Both the position numbers and the translations under genes were made by a program. This document shows, one piece after another, positions 1-6,241 of a DNA stretch of 17,471 bases. A model generated the notes under the pieces. The model ran no database searches and was not told the DNA's origin. It was given only the letters and a program-made list of their open reading frames with translations. Each line of letters begins with the position of its first letter. Position 1 is the first letter of the stretch. The stretch covers positions 1 to 17,471 of the forward strand of contig CACYDY010000036.1 in the NCBI GenBank assembly GCA_902773245.1, read 5' to 3'. Source of the stretch: an uncultured Ruminococcus sp. (GTDB lineage Bacteria > Bacillota > Clostridia > Oscillospirales > Acutalibacteraceae).

Positions 1-25
1 AAAAACAGTCCACCGGACTGTTTTT
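1..25. terminator. Bidirectional hairpin terminator at window start
   Basis: Perfect 11-bp arms (1-11 and 15-25) with a 3-nt ACC loop. The arms begin with five A and end with five T, so the hairpin works as an intrinsic terminator on either strand. It probably ends a gene lying to the left of the window. The last ten bases of the window (17462-17471) match bases 2-11, so the same hairpin probably recurs there. Confidence 0.75.
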
Positions 26-505
26 GAATTCACCCCTTGCAAATAAGTGACGTTCCAAGAAATCAAGCCGAAGGCGTAGATTGATTGGAATACGGAACTT
101 ATGTGTTAGCTGGGCTGAACGCTTCGGATATTTCTCCGGCGGCACGACGGCGACCAAAGGCTCTGCCTTTGGAAACCGCCAGCTTTTAAAAAAAGCTAGG
201 CTAAAACTTTAATTGTCCTCTTTCAAACATTTATGTGCAGTTTTCAAATTTGCTCATTTATAGAATTATACTTGACATCTAAAAGATTTAGCATATTAAA
301 GTTTTGATCAAACTTTTTTAAAAGTACCCCAAGGGCATTTCCGCCTTGCATTTGCGGTTTCCAAAAGCAGCGTACCAACGATATATTGCTCCAAAAAATA
401 ACGCTTTAATGAGAGCAGAATGGAAATCCACAAGTGGGAAGTTCGAATAATTAACTAAAATTAATAAAAAATCATTTTAAAAATATAAAAAAATTATATT
501 TCCTC
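26..505. other. Gene-free region with structured repeats
   Basis: No convincing coding sequence is seen. The stretch holds an imperfect long palindrome at about 41-104 (outer arms ATAAG..GTTCC / GGAACTTAT, inner arms ATCAAGCC / GGC..TTGAT), a two-hairpin repeat (150-247), and a TTGACA box at 272-277 with a poor -10 (TATTAA, 294-299). An AT-rich stem with a T run follows at 298-319. CCGCCTTGCATTT at 341-353 is the reverse complement of part of the repeat found near 17.3 kb. The TTGACA box cannot be tied to any gene; a short RNA is possible but unsupported. Confidence 0.5.
150..247 (+). repeat. Two-hairpin intergenic repeat, copy A
   Basis: Hairpin 1 pairs CCAAAGG (154-160) with CCTTTGG (166-172). 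Hairpin 2 pairs AGCTTTT (181-187) with AAAAGCT (191-197). A conserved tail at 203-228 follows. A second copy lies at 4400-4499 in the same orientation. The 26-nt tail is identical in both copies, while the stems differ by paired changes. No coding potential or transposase is seen. Confidence 0.75.
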
Positions 506-534
506 TTGACTAATCTGCAATAAACGGTTAAAAT
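506..534 (+). promoter_or_regulatory. Sigma-A promoter of the DUF1292 gene
   Basis: A -35 box TTGACT (506-511) and a -10 box TAAAAT (529-534) are separated by exactly 17 bp, each one base from consensus. The predicted transcript starts near 541. The ribosome binding site AAGGAG at 553-558 precedes the ATG at 567. Confidence 0.8.
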
Positions 535-566
535 ATATATGTAAGAGATTTAAAGGAGTTGATCCG

Positions 567-869
567 ATGAGCGAAGAGTTTGAAGCAGACTTGATCGTTC
601 TTCTTGATGATGACGGTGAAGAACACGCTTTTGAAATTTTGGATACGTTAGAGCATGATGACAAAACTTACTATGCATTGTATCCTGTTTATGAAGATCC
701 TCAAGATCAGGTTGATGCCGAGGGAGAGTATTACATCTTTGAAGTAGTTGACGAAGACGGCGAAGAGCAGCTTGCCGAGGTCGAAGATGACGATCTTCTC
801 GATGAGCTTGATGAGATTTTCAGCGAGCGTTTTGAGAGTCTTTATGACGGAGTAGACGAAGAGGACTGA
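567..869 (+). CDS. DUF1292 domain protein (YrzB-like), function unknown
   Basis: A 100-residue, strongly acidic protein (many Asp/Glu, few Lys/Arg). It has the pattern of the DUF1292 family of Firmicutes: an N-terminal strand ending in acidic residues (LIVLLDDDGEEHAFEILDTL), then Y-YALYPV, an E-YYIFEVV strand and an acidic helical C-terminus. No signal peptide or membrane segment is present. The family has no assigned biochemical function; in many Firmicutes members lie in a conserved cluster with ruvX/yqgF and mltG, which is not the case here. The start is ATG 567, 8 nt after AAGGAG and directly behind a near-consensus promoter, so it is probably monocistronic. Family assignment is from recognition of the sequence pattern; length is typical. 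Confidence 0.85.
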   Translation: MSEEFEADLIVLLDDDGEEHAFEILDTLEHDDKTYYALYPVYEDPQDQVDAEGEYYIFEVVDEDGEEQLAEVEDDDLLDELDEIFSERFESLYDGVDEED

Positions 870-929
870 CGGTCTTTTTCTGTTTTTAAGATTATTTAAC
901 TGAATTATCCTGCGTAATGCGTGAATGTG

Positions 930-1092
930 TTCTCTATAACCCTACAAATTTTATTTTGGGAACCGGACTCTTGCGGCGGATTGCAGACCTCCCGCTTTTG
1001 CGGACGAAGGGAGCGTGAACCCGTGAGGAGGTGCCCACCTGTCACTTAGTAGGCAGGTTATGTACGAACACCTACGGTTAGGCGGGATTTTT
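930..1092 (+). ncRNA. ssrS: Probable 6S RNA (RNA polymerase regulator)
   Basis: A non-coding, GC-richer stretch in an AT-rich gap that folds like 6S RNA. There is a closing stem (TAACC 937-941 with GGTTA 1076-1080) and a large internal bubble whose 3' strand carries a small hairpin (ACCTG 1037-1041 / CAGGT 1054-1058). A long irregular apical arm follows (GGGaACC 958-964 / GGTgCCC 1030-1036, then ACCTCC / GGAGGT and CTCCC / GGGAG). A T run at 1087-1092 follows GGCGGG. 6S RNA binds the sigma-A RNA polymerase holoenzyme in the active site and lowers transcription in stationary phase. The SRP RNA loop motif, tmRNA and RNase P cores are absent. The ends are approximate; no promoter was clearly identified. 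Confidence 0.6.
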
Positions 1093-1116
1093 TATACACA
1101 AAATTATATTATTATG

Positions 1117-1158
1117 ATACGGCAAACACCTTTTAAATGGTGTCTGCCGTATTTTTTT
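1117..1158 (+). terminator. Strong intrinsic terminator after the 6S-like RNA
   Basis: A 14-bp stem (1117-1130 with 1139-1152, one mismatch) has an 8-nt loop and is followed by six T (1153-1158). It ends transcription from the upstream RNA and/or the DUF1292 gene and insulates the TauE/SafE genes. Confidence 0.85.
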
Positions 1159-1225
1159 GCAGAAAAATAAATATGGCTGCTTTTTTTGCAAATACTAATA
1201 AAAATAAAAGGAAGGTGCTGCCGCA

Positions 1226-1612
1226 GTGAGTATTATAAAAACAGCGGAGAATGATGCAAAAAAGAAGCATTTTGCAAAAAAATTTCCGATATGCTTTCTT
1301 TCGGGGATAATCAACGGACTTCTCGGGGCTGGGGGAGGAATGCTGATAGTTCCGACACTAAAGCGTGAACTTAATGCCCGGAGCGCCCATGCCACAACGG
1401 TTGCGATCATACTTCCGATGAGCATTGCGAGCAGTATATCATATCTGAACAGGGGAAGAGTCAGAATAACCGATGTCATGCCGTATGCGCCGTTTGGGGT
1501 TATTGGCGCGGCGGTGGGAGCGATCTTGCTTACAAGGCTGAGATCGAAGCATCTGAGGATAGTATTTTCACTTTTCATGATTTGGGCAGGTATAAGAATG
1601 ATAACCGGATAG
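1226..1612 (+). CDS. TauE/SafE (TSUP) transporter, N-terminal half
   Basis: A 128-residue membrane protein starting at GTG 1226, preceded by AAGGAAGG at 1207-1214. It has the TauE/SafE (Pfam TSUP) half-repeat signature G-IINGLLGAGGGMLIVP at residues 27-43, then about three more hydrophobic segments (57-73, 86-103, 110-124). Family members export or take up small organic or sulfur anions such as sulfite, sulfoacetate or taurine; the substrate here is unknown. A full-length member is about 250 residues with two such halves. This ORF ends in TAG (1610-1612) and the next half begins one codon later in the same frame, so the two products may form a heterodimeric carrier, or a single gene has been split by a nonsense mutation. 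Half-size pairs do occur in Clostridia, as far as I recall, which favours a genuine pair. Confidence 0.8.
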   Translation: MSIIKTAENDAKKKHFAKKFPICFLSGIINGLLGAGGGMLIVPTLKRELNARSAHATTVAIILPMSIASSISYLNRGRVRITDVMPYAPFGVIGAAVGAILLTRLRSKHLRIVFSLFMIWAGIRMITG

Positions 1613-1615
1613 GCG

Positions 1616-2023
1616 ATGATTTTTATGAGTTGGTTAATAAGCGGTATTGCGGCATTTATCTCGGGACTTATCGGTTCGATGGGTATGGGAGGGGGCGGAG
1701 TTCTGATAATTTATCTGACGCTCATTGCGAAAGTTCCGCAAAGCACGGCTCAGGGGATCAATCTGTTGTTTTTTTTACCCACGGCGGCGCTTGCGGTTAT
1801 TTATTACACCAAGAAAAAAATGATAGATTGGAGATATGTGTTTCCTCTGTCATTTTTAGGAACTCTCGGAACAGTCTTGGGCTCGGGGCTTTGCGGACGT
1901 TTTGATAATTCAGGTTTAACCAAGCTGTTTGGAATATTTCTGCTTTTTATGGGAGTTGTCGGTATTTTTAAAAAGGAAAACCCCTCCGAAACGGAGGGGC
2001 GGCAAACCGGATACAAAATATGA
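1616..2023 (+). CDS. TauE/SafE (TSUP) transporter, C-terminal half
   Basis: A 135-residue membrane protein, second half of the TSUP fold: GLIGSMGMGGGGVLI at residues 17-31 repeats the glycine-rich motif of the preceding protein. Hydrophobic segments lie at about 5-22, 28-38, 48-63, 75-93 and 103-118. The start is ATG 1616 (an alternative is ATG 1625, MSW). No clear ribosome binding site is present; GGATAGG overlapping the end of the previous ORF is the nearest candidate, so translation is probably coupled to it. The C-terminal tail (residues 119-135) is hydrophilic, and its codons contain a strong GC hairpin (1981-1999) that looks like a terminator for the opposite strand. Together with the preceding half it would give one complete transporter. 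Confidence 0.8.
   Translation: MIFMSWLISGIAAFISGLIGSMGMGGGGVLIIYLTLIAKVPQSTAQGINLLFFLPTAALAVIYYTKKKMIDWRYVFPLSFLGTLGTVLGSGLCGRFDNSGLTKLFGIFLLFMGVVGIFKKENPSETEGRQTGYKI
1970..1999 (-). terminator. Minus-strand terminator inside the TauE/SafE 3' end
   Basis: CCCCTCCG / CGGAGGGG (1981-1988, 1992-1999) forms an 8-bp stem with a 3-nt loop. Read on the minus strand it is followed by TTTTCCTTTT. On the plus strand no T run follows, so it is oriented to stop transcription coming from the NlpC/P60 gene. It overlaps the last codons of the convergent TauE/SafE gene. Confidence 0.6.
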
Positions 2024-2051
2024 AAAAAATGTTTTGTACCTGTAAGGTACA
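2023..2051 (-). terminator. Minus-strand terminator of the NlpC/P60 gene
   Basis: TGTACCT (2035-2041) and AGGTACA (2045-2051) form a 7-bp stem with a 3-nt loop. On the minus strand seven T follow after a 5-nt gap (2023-2029). It lies about 110 nt beyond the stop codon of the NlpC/P60 gene, upstream of the second terminator-like hairpin at 1970-1999. Confidence 0.5.
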
Positions 2052-2159
2052 GGCGAGCGACCGGGCAGTCAGACTTTTACTATCGCAAAGGAAAAAATTC
2101 TATGCCGAAACTGCTTTATTCAGGCAGCTCTGCCACAAGATAACCAAATATAAAATATT

Positions 2160-4121
2160 TTACATTGAACCGCGTCTGTAAACAGAAACTGTTGTAGCTT
2201 TTCTTGCGCGCTGTCTTCTTTTTTCCATTGAAACATTCCAGTAATGAACCGTTCCGAAGAAGAAAGCAGCGATCAACGAAACAGCAACAGCTGCCAGTAC
2301 GAAAGTTGTATTGACGTATTCATCAATAATATTTTTTACAGTCATAACGAATGGATCGCCTGTTTTTGGCGATTTAACCTGTGAAGAAGCAGTGGAAGCA
2401 GCCGCTGACGATACAGATTTGTTCTCGGAGACTGCAGCGCCTGTATCTGCGGACTTGTCCGATGAAGAGTCGGTGTCGGAGATAACTGTTTTTGCGGAAG
2501 CTTCTTCGTTTGCAGAGGCAGCTTCTGTGTCAGAGCTTTCGGACTCTGCGGAAACGACCTCGTTTGATTCGGAGTCGGAAGTGTTCTCGTCCGAGTCCGA
2601 AGAGATTGCATCTGTTTCTTCGGCGTTTTCGTCAGATGAATTATTCGGGTCTGAAACAGATTCGTCGGAAGCCGAACCGCTTGCTTCAAGCTCCGAAGTA
2701 TTCCGAGCGGCAGATGCAGCGTATTCGGTGGATTCGTCTAATGTGCCGAGATCTGAATTCTCATCATATGTAAGATCGCCGATGACCCCGGGCGAATCGC
2801 TGTCGATGTCGGAAACGGCTGCGAGATCATCGTTGTTCTCCTCGGGGAACAGCTCTTCAAGCTTTGAAAAATCGTCGGATTCGGCTACTATTTCGGAATA
2901 GTTTTCAAAAATTCTGAAAAGAGTATCCTCGTCAATATAGCCTGTTGCGTCGAGTTTGTTGTCGAGCTGGAAAAATTCAACGGCGCTTGCAGTTTTCTCG
3001 TCATATTCACCCGTTATGTCATAGTAATAATAGCTAAGCTTTTCAAGCATATACTGAATGCTCGAAATGTCCTTTCCCGAGTCGCCGCCTTTATAGACAG
3101 CAGGCTTCAAGGTGTGGACATTTGAGTCATCGTAATACTCAAATGCTGTTTGAGAAGACTGTTCGTAGTTCGAATCTGTATTCTGATCATCGGAGTCTTG
3201 CTGAGTTTCATCTGATGTGATGATATCCTCCGAAGTGCTGTCATCGTCGGAATCATTAAGTTCCTCACCGACATTCGGGATATTGACGTTCTCTTCGATG
3301 TCATCGGGAATTTCGGATTCGTCCGAGTCTTGAATATCAGTTTCGCTGTCGCAATCATCTTCTGATTGAGCGGCTTTGAAAGGAGCGTCGTCTGCGGTGA
3401 GAGCAGTCATCGACTGTTCGTCATAAACACCGCTCGGTTCGATGCCTGCTGCTTTTTGAAAATCAATGAGAGCTGCCTGAGTTACATTACCGAAATACAG
3501 GGTAGTATCTTCGTCAAAATAACCAAGCTCCTTCAATCTTTGCTGAAGCTGCTGAACATCGTAACCGCTTGAGCCGACGGAGAGAGAAGCAAAGCTGTTC
3601 TCCTGTGAAACCGAATCGTTATCGTCTTCACTTTTTTGGTTATCATTTGCTACACTTGAATCGGTGTTATATGAAACACCGTTTACCTTAAACCACATGA
3701 CCCAACTTTTTGTTGCAACCGATTGATAGCAGACGTTAGATATTTCATCACGAGCGTCAACAGCCATACCGCCGCCGACATAAACTCCTACGTGACCGGG
3801 CTGCCATAAACCGAGTCCCGGAATTTCGGGAACGCCGTCTGAAACATAACCCGACTCGGATGAGGAGTTGAGCATATCTTCTGTAGTTCTTGCGCCCGAG
3901 CCGACATAGGAGTAGATAAGACCCGAACAGTCAACGCCTCCGGGAGAAGAACCTCCCCAAACGTAACTCCAGCCCTCATTGTAAGCCTGCATGGCGTGAG
4001 CGGCAAGACCTTCGCCTGTTTTGTTATCGGCACTCGCATTGAGCGAGGCGTTTAAAAACAGTGATGCCAAAAGCATGATCGCAAGCACCGAAGAAAGGCA
4101 CCTGCGCAATATTTTAGACAT
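2160..4121 (-). CDS. Secreted NlpC/P60 peptidoglycan hydrolase with two PG-binding domains and PKTGD motif
   Basis: 653 residues. Residues 1-32 are a signal peptide (RR-rich start, hydrophobic core, cleavage near NASA-DN). The NlpC/P60 cysteine-peptidase domain spans about 36-150: catalytic Cys65 in DCSG, His110 in PGHVGVYVG, and Asp122 where the third polar residue usually lies. Members cut D-Glu-meso-DAP or related bonds in peptide stems. PG_binding_1 domains lie at about 183-243 and 345-403, separated by an Asp/Ser/Glu-rich linker (251-330). A second long Ser/Glu/Ala/Asp region (410-580) probably spans the wall. PKTGD (585-589), a TM segment (606-626) and Arg/Lys residues resemble a sortase signal, but the TM starts 16 residues after the motif and the cytoplasmic tail is about 27 residues, both long. 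The start is ATG 4121 with CGGAGG 9 nt upstream. The promoter carries a WalR-type box, fitting a wall-turnover role. Confidence 0.9.
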   Translation of the reverse strand: MSKILRRCLSSVLAIMLLASLFLNASLNASADNKTGEGLAAHAMQAYNEGWSYVWGGSSPGGVDCSGLIYSYVGSGARTTEDMLNSSSESGYVSDGVPEIPGLGLWQPGHVGVYVGGGMAVDARDEISNVCYQSVATKSWVMWFKVNGVSYNTDSSVANDNQKSEDDNDSVSQENSFASLSVGSSGYDVQQLQQRLKELGYFDEDTTLYFGNVTQAALIDFQKAAGIEPSGVYDEQSMTALTADDAPFKAAQSEDDCDSETDIQDSDESEIPDDIEENVNIPNVGEELNDSDDDSTSEDIITSDETQQDSDDQNTDSNYEQSSQTAFEYYDDSNVHTLKPAVYKGGDSGKDISSIQYMLEKLSYYYYDITGEYDEKTASAVEFFQLDNKLDATGYIDEDTLFRIFENYSEIVAESDDFSKLEELFPEENNDDLAAVSDIDSDSPGVIGDLTYDENSDLGTLDESTEYAASAARNTSELEASGSASDESVSDPNNSSDENAEETDAISSDSDENTSDSESNEVVSAESESSDTEAASANEEASAKTVISDTDSSSDKSADTGAAVSENKSVSSAAASTASSQVKSPKTGDPFVMTVKNIIDEYVNTTFVLAAVAVSLIAAFFFGTVHYWNVSMEKRRQRARKATTVSVYRRGSM

Positions 4122-4200
4122 TGTAATAACCTCCGTTCAAATATTTTGCTCCGAATATTGCCTATTCCTCAGTTAGGTGTGATATTTAAGAAAATGATTT

Positions 4201-4227
4201 ATTACAAGTTGTAACAAATTGGTTACA
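4201..4227 (-). promoter_or_regulatory. WalR (YycF)-type operator upstream of the NlpC/P60 gene
   Basis: On the minus strand TGTAAC-CAATT-TGTTAC (4227 to 4211) matches the WalR consensus TGTWAH-N5-TGTWAH exactly. A further half-site TGTAAT (4206-4201) follows after 4 bp, and another TGTAAC (4249-4244) lies in the promoter spacer, 22 bp upstream of the first. The half-sites thus sit on one face of the helix. The box begins at the last -10 base and covers the predicted start site. That position would suit repression, although WalR also activates many wall-hydrolase genes. No walKR genes are in the window. Confidence 0.6.
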
Positions 4228-4255
4228 TAATACCACATTTTTAGTTACAAATCAA
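4227..4255 (-). promoter_or_regulatory. Sigma-A promoter of the NlpC/P60 gene
   Basis: On the minus strand the -35 TTGATT (4255-4250), a 17-bp spacer and the -10 TATTAT (4232-4227) form a near-consensus promoter. The predicted transcript starts near 4220, giving an untranslated leader of about 100 nt before ATG 4121. Confidence 0.75.
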
Positions 4256-4716
4256 GCGTTTTTTGAAAAGTTTACAAATTATACAGAAAAATTTTTACGC
4301 AGTTAAAAAAATTCTTTAAAATTTAAAGGTTTATTACATAAATTTTCAAAAACAGTTATTGGATCGTTCACGACTGCAGCAGTCCGATGAATGCCTCCGG
4401 CGGCCAAGGGCGCTGCCCTTGGATCCTGCAAGCCTTTTGAAAAAGGCTTGGCGAAAACTTTAATTGTCCTCTTTCAAACTTTTTTGTGCAATTCTCAAAA
4501 ACTTAAGAGTAGAATAAATGTATGTATGTAGGGTTCGGGGCTTACGCTCCGTTAGACGGCGAATTTTAATTTGATTGAGTGATAAAGCAGGATTCGACAG
4601 CGATTTCCGATTTTTATATTGTTCAATACAGATAGACGCTTTGGTGTACTTTATTTTAGGTGTGGAAAGTTTGAGTGTATTATTAAAAAAATGCTTTCCG
4701 TGTTGATCGCAAAATA
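4256..4716. other. Gene-free region between divergent promoters
   Basis: No credible ORF is seen. The left part is very AT-rich; the middle holds copy B of the two-hairpin repeat (4400-4499). Further right is a GGAAAG..CTTTCC inverted repeat (about 4663-4699, long AT-rich loop). The short text around 4530-4555 (GGGTTCGGGGCTTACGCTCC) resembles the GC-rich hairpin material repeated at 4835-4880. Confidence 0.5.
4400..4499 (+). repeat. Two-hairpin intergenic repeat, copy B
   Basis: The same arrangement as copy A at 150-247. Hairpin 1 pairs CCAAGGG (4404-4410) with CCCTTGG (4416-4422). Hairpin 2 pairs AAGCCTTTT (4430-4438) with AAAAGGCTT (4441-4449). The 26-nt tail at 4454-4479 is identical to 203-228. 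Differences in the stems are compensated on the opposite arm, so the folded form appears to be maintained. Confidence 0.75.
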
Positions 4717-4745
4717 TTGCCTTTTTTAGTGGGAAGTATTATAAT
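4717..4745 (+). promoter_or_regulatory. Probable promoter of alr-polA
   Basis: TTGCCT (4717-4722), a 17-bp spacer and TATAAT (4740-4745). The transcript would start near 4752 and carry a leader of about 280 nt before the alr start at 5033. That leader contains the hairpin-rich element 4805-4991. No equally good promoter is visible between that element and alr. Confidence 0.6.
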
Positions 4746-4804
4746 AGTATTTTAAGGAACTGCTTAGAATGCAGATCATCAAATAGTATTATCAATCCAC
4801 TATC

Positions 4805-4991
4805 CACAGCTTAAAACAGTGAAGATCGAATGCAGGGGTTCGGGGACGCAGTCCCCGATAGGTTGCGGGCGAAGCCCTCAGCCTGAAAGCCCCCTTTCCC
4901 ACCGGGGAAAGGGGGTTGGGGGTTTGGGCACGTCGATCCGGTAAAATAGAACCAACTGCTTGGATCGACAGGAAATAAGCTTTAAGCTGTG
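4805..4991. repeat. Hairpin-rich element with 11-bp terminal inverted repeats (MITE-like)
   Basis: The ends are CACAGCTTAAA (4805-4815) and TTTAAGCTGTG (4981-4991), a perfect 11-bp inverted repeat. Inside are four local stems: CGGGGAC/GTCCCCG (4841-4857), GGGC/GCCC (4867-4877), an 11-bp C-run/G-run stem (4890-4915) and GTCGATCC/GGATCGAC (4932-4969). No ORF is present. It looks like a small non-autonomous repeat or several palindromic units placed in the alr leader. No target-site duplication was identified. Confidence 0.45.
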
Positions 4992-5032
4992 AACAGTAAT
5001 TATCAATTATAAAAAATTCGGAGGAAACAAAA

Positions 5033-6220
5033 GTGGACAGTTACTTCAAAAGAACATGGGCTGAGGTCAATCTCGATAAGATAGAGCATAATTTCAAAAT
5101 TATCAAATCCCGGATATCGGACAAAACTAAGCTGTGCTGTGTTATAAAAGCCGACGCATACGGTCACGGCGCATTGGAGCTTGCACATCTTTACGAAAGC
5201 CTGGGAGCGGATTTCTTTGCGGTTTCAAATCTTGAAGAGGCGCTGGAGCTTAGAATAGGCGGAATTACACTTCCGATTCTGATACTTGGATATACTCCCG
5301 AAATTTATGCAAAGGAGCTTAGTGATAATAATATTTCGCAGGCGGTCGTGTCGGTCGATTATGCAAGAAAGCTCTCTCAAAGTGCGCGTCAGAGCGGCGT
5401 CGAAGTGAAGGTACACTTAAAGCTTGACACAGGCATGAGCCGCATCGGAATTATGTGCCGAAACAGCGGCGGTGATAACGCAGCGGCTCAGGCGATCGAA
5501 ATATTTAAGCTTGAAGGGCTTATTCCCGAGGGAATCTTTACACATTTTGCGGTTTCCGACGAAAAACAAGAGGGAAGAGAGTTTACGGAGTACCAGTTTT
5601 CGTGCTTTAGTGATCTTATCGAAGCTCTTCGTGAAAACGGTATAGACACCGACAAAATAATCTGTCATTGCGCAAACAGCGCGGCAATAATGGATTACAA
5701 AAATATGCACGCCGATATGGTCAGAGCCGGAATAATTCTTTACGGACTTGCTCCCTCGGGTAAACTTAAGGGACAGCTTGATCTGAAGCCTGCTATGGAG
5801 ATCAAGTCGGTCGTTGCTCATGTCAAGGATATCGAGGAGGGTACAACGGTAAGCTACGGACGGACTTTCACGGCAGACAAAAAGCTGAGAATAGCTACCG
5901 TTCCCATCGGTTATGCCGACGGCTACATCAGAAATCTCGCAGAGAGCGCATATATGATCGTAAAAGGCAAAAAGGCGAAGGTTATCGGTAGGATCTGCAT
6001 GGATCAGTGCATGATAGACGTGACGGATATTGAAGACGTTAAAGTTGGTGATATCGTGACGGTTGTGGGAAAATCAAAGAATGCGCAGATTTCAACAGAT
6101 GACGTTGCCTCCTGGACGGGCACGATAAATTACGAGGTTGTCTGCCTGGTCGGAAAGCGTGTGCCGAGAGTTTACATAAAGGATAAGGAAGTTACAGCCG
6201 TCAAGGGATTGATAGATTAA
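5033..6220 (+). CDS. alr: Alanine racemase
   Basis: 395 residues, the usual length. This PLP enzyme interconverts L- and D-alanine and supplies D-alanine for peptidoglycan stem peptides in the cytoplasm. The PLP-binding lysine is Lys39 in VIKADAYGHG at the start of the TIM barrel. HLKLDTGMSRIG (128-139), NSAAIMD (215-221) and MVRAGIILYG (229-238) are barrel signatures. The C-terminal beta domain carries the catalytic tyrosine Tyr275 in SYGRTF, the GYADGY segment (293-298), CMDQCMID (322-329) and the W-TGTINYEVV motif (361-370). The start is GTG 5033, 8 nt after GGAGG (5020-5024). The gene is followed after 21 bp by polA, so the two are probably co-transcribed. Nothing in the sequence suggests loss of function. 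Confidence 0.97.
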   Translation: MDSYFKRTWAEVNLDKIEHNFKIIKSRISDKTKLCCVIKADAYGHGALELAHLYESLGADFFAVSNLEEALELRIGGITLPILILGYTPEIYAKELSDNNISQAVVSVDYARKLSQSARQSGVEVKVHLKLDTGMSRIGIMCRNSGGDNAAAQAIEIFKLEGLIPEGIFTHFAVSDEKQEGREFTEYQFSCFSDLIEALRENGIDTDKIICHCANSAAIMDYKNMHADMVRAGIILYGLAPSGKLKGQLDLKPAMEIKSVVAHVKDIEEGTTVSYGRTFTADKKLRIATVPIGYADGYIRNLAESAYMIVKGKKAKVIGRICMDQCMIDVTDIEDVKVGDIVTVVGKSKNAQISTDDVASWTGTINYEVVCLVGKRVPRVYIKDKEVTAVKGLID

Positions 6221-6241
6221 TAAAAAAGGAGTGTTGGAAAA

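Noticed and set aside
1195..1578. 127-aa minus-strand hydrophobic ORF
   Set aside because: Shadow of the first TauE/SafE half; it has no upstream signals.
2311..2901. 196-aa plus-strand ORF rich in Ser and Glu
   Set aside because: It is the antisense shadow of the repetitive Ser/Asp/Glu region of the NlpC/P60 gene, with no ribosome binding site and no domain.
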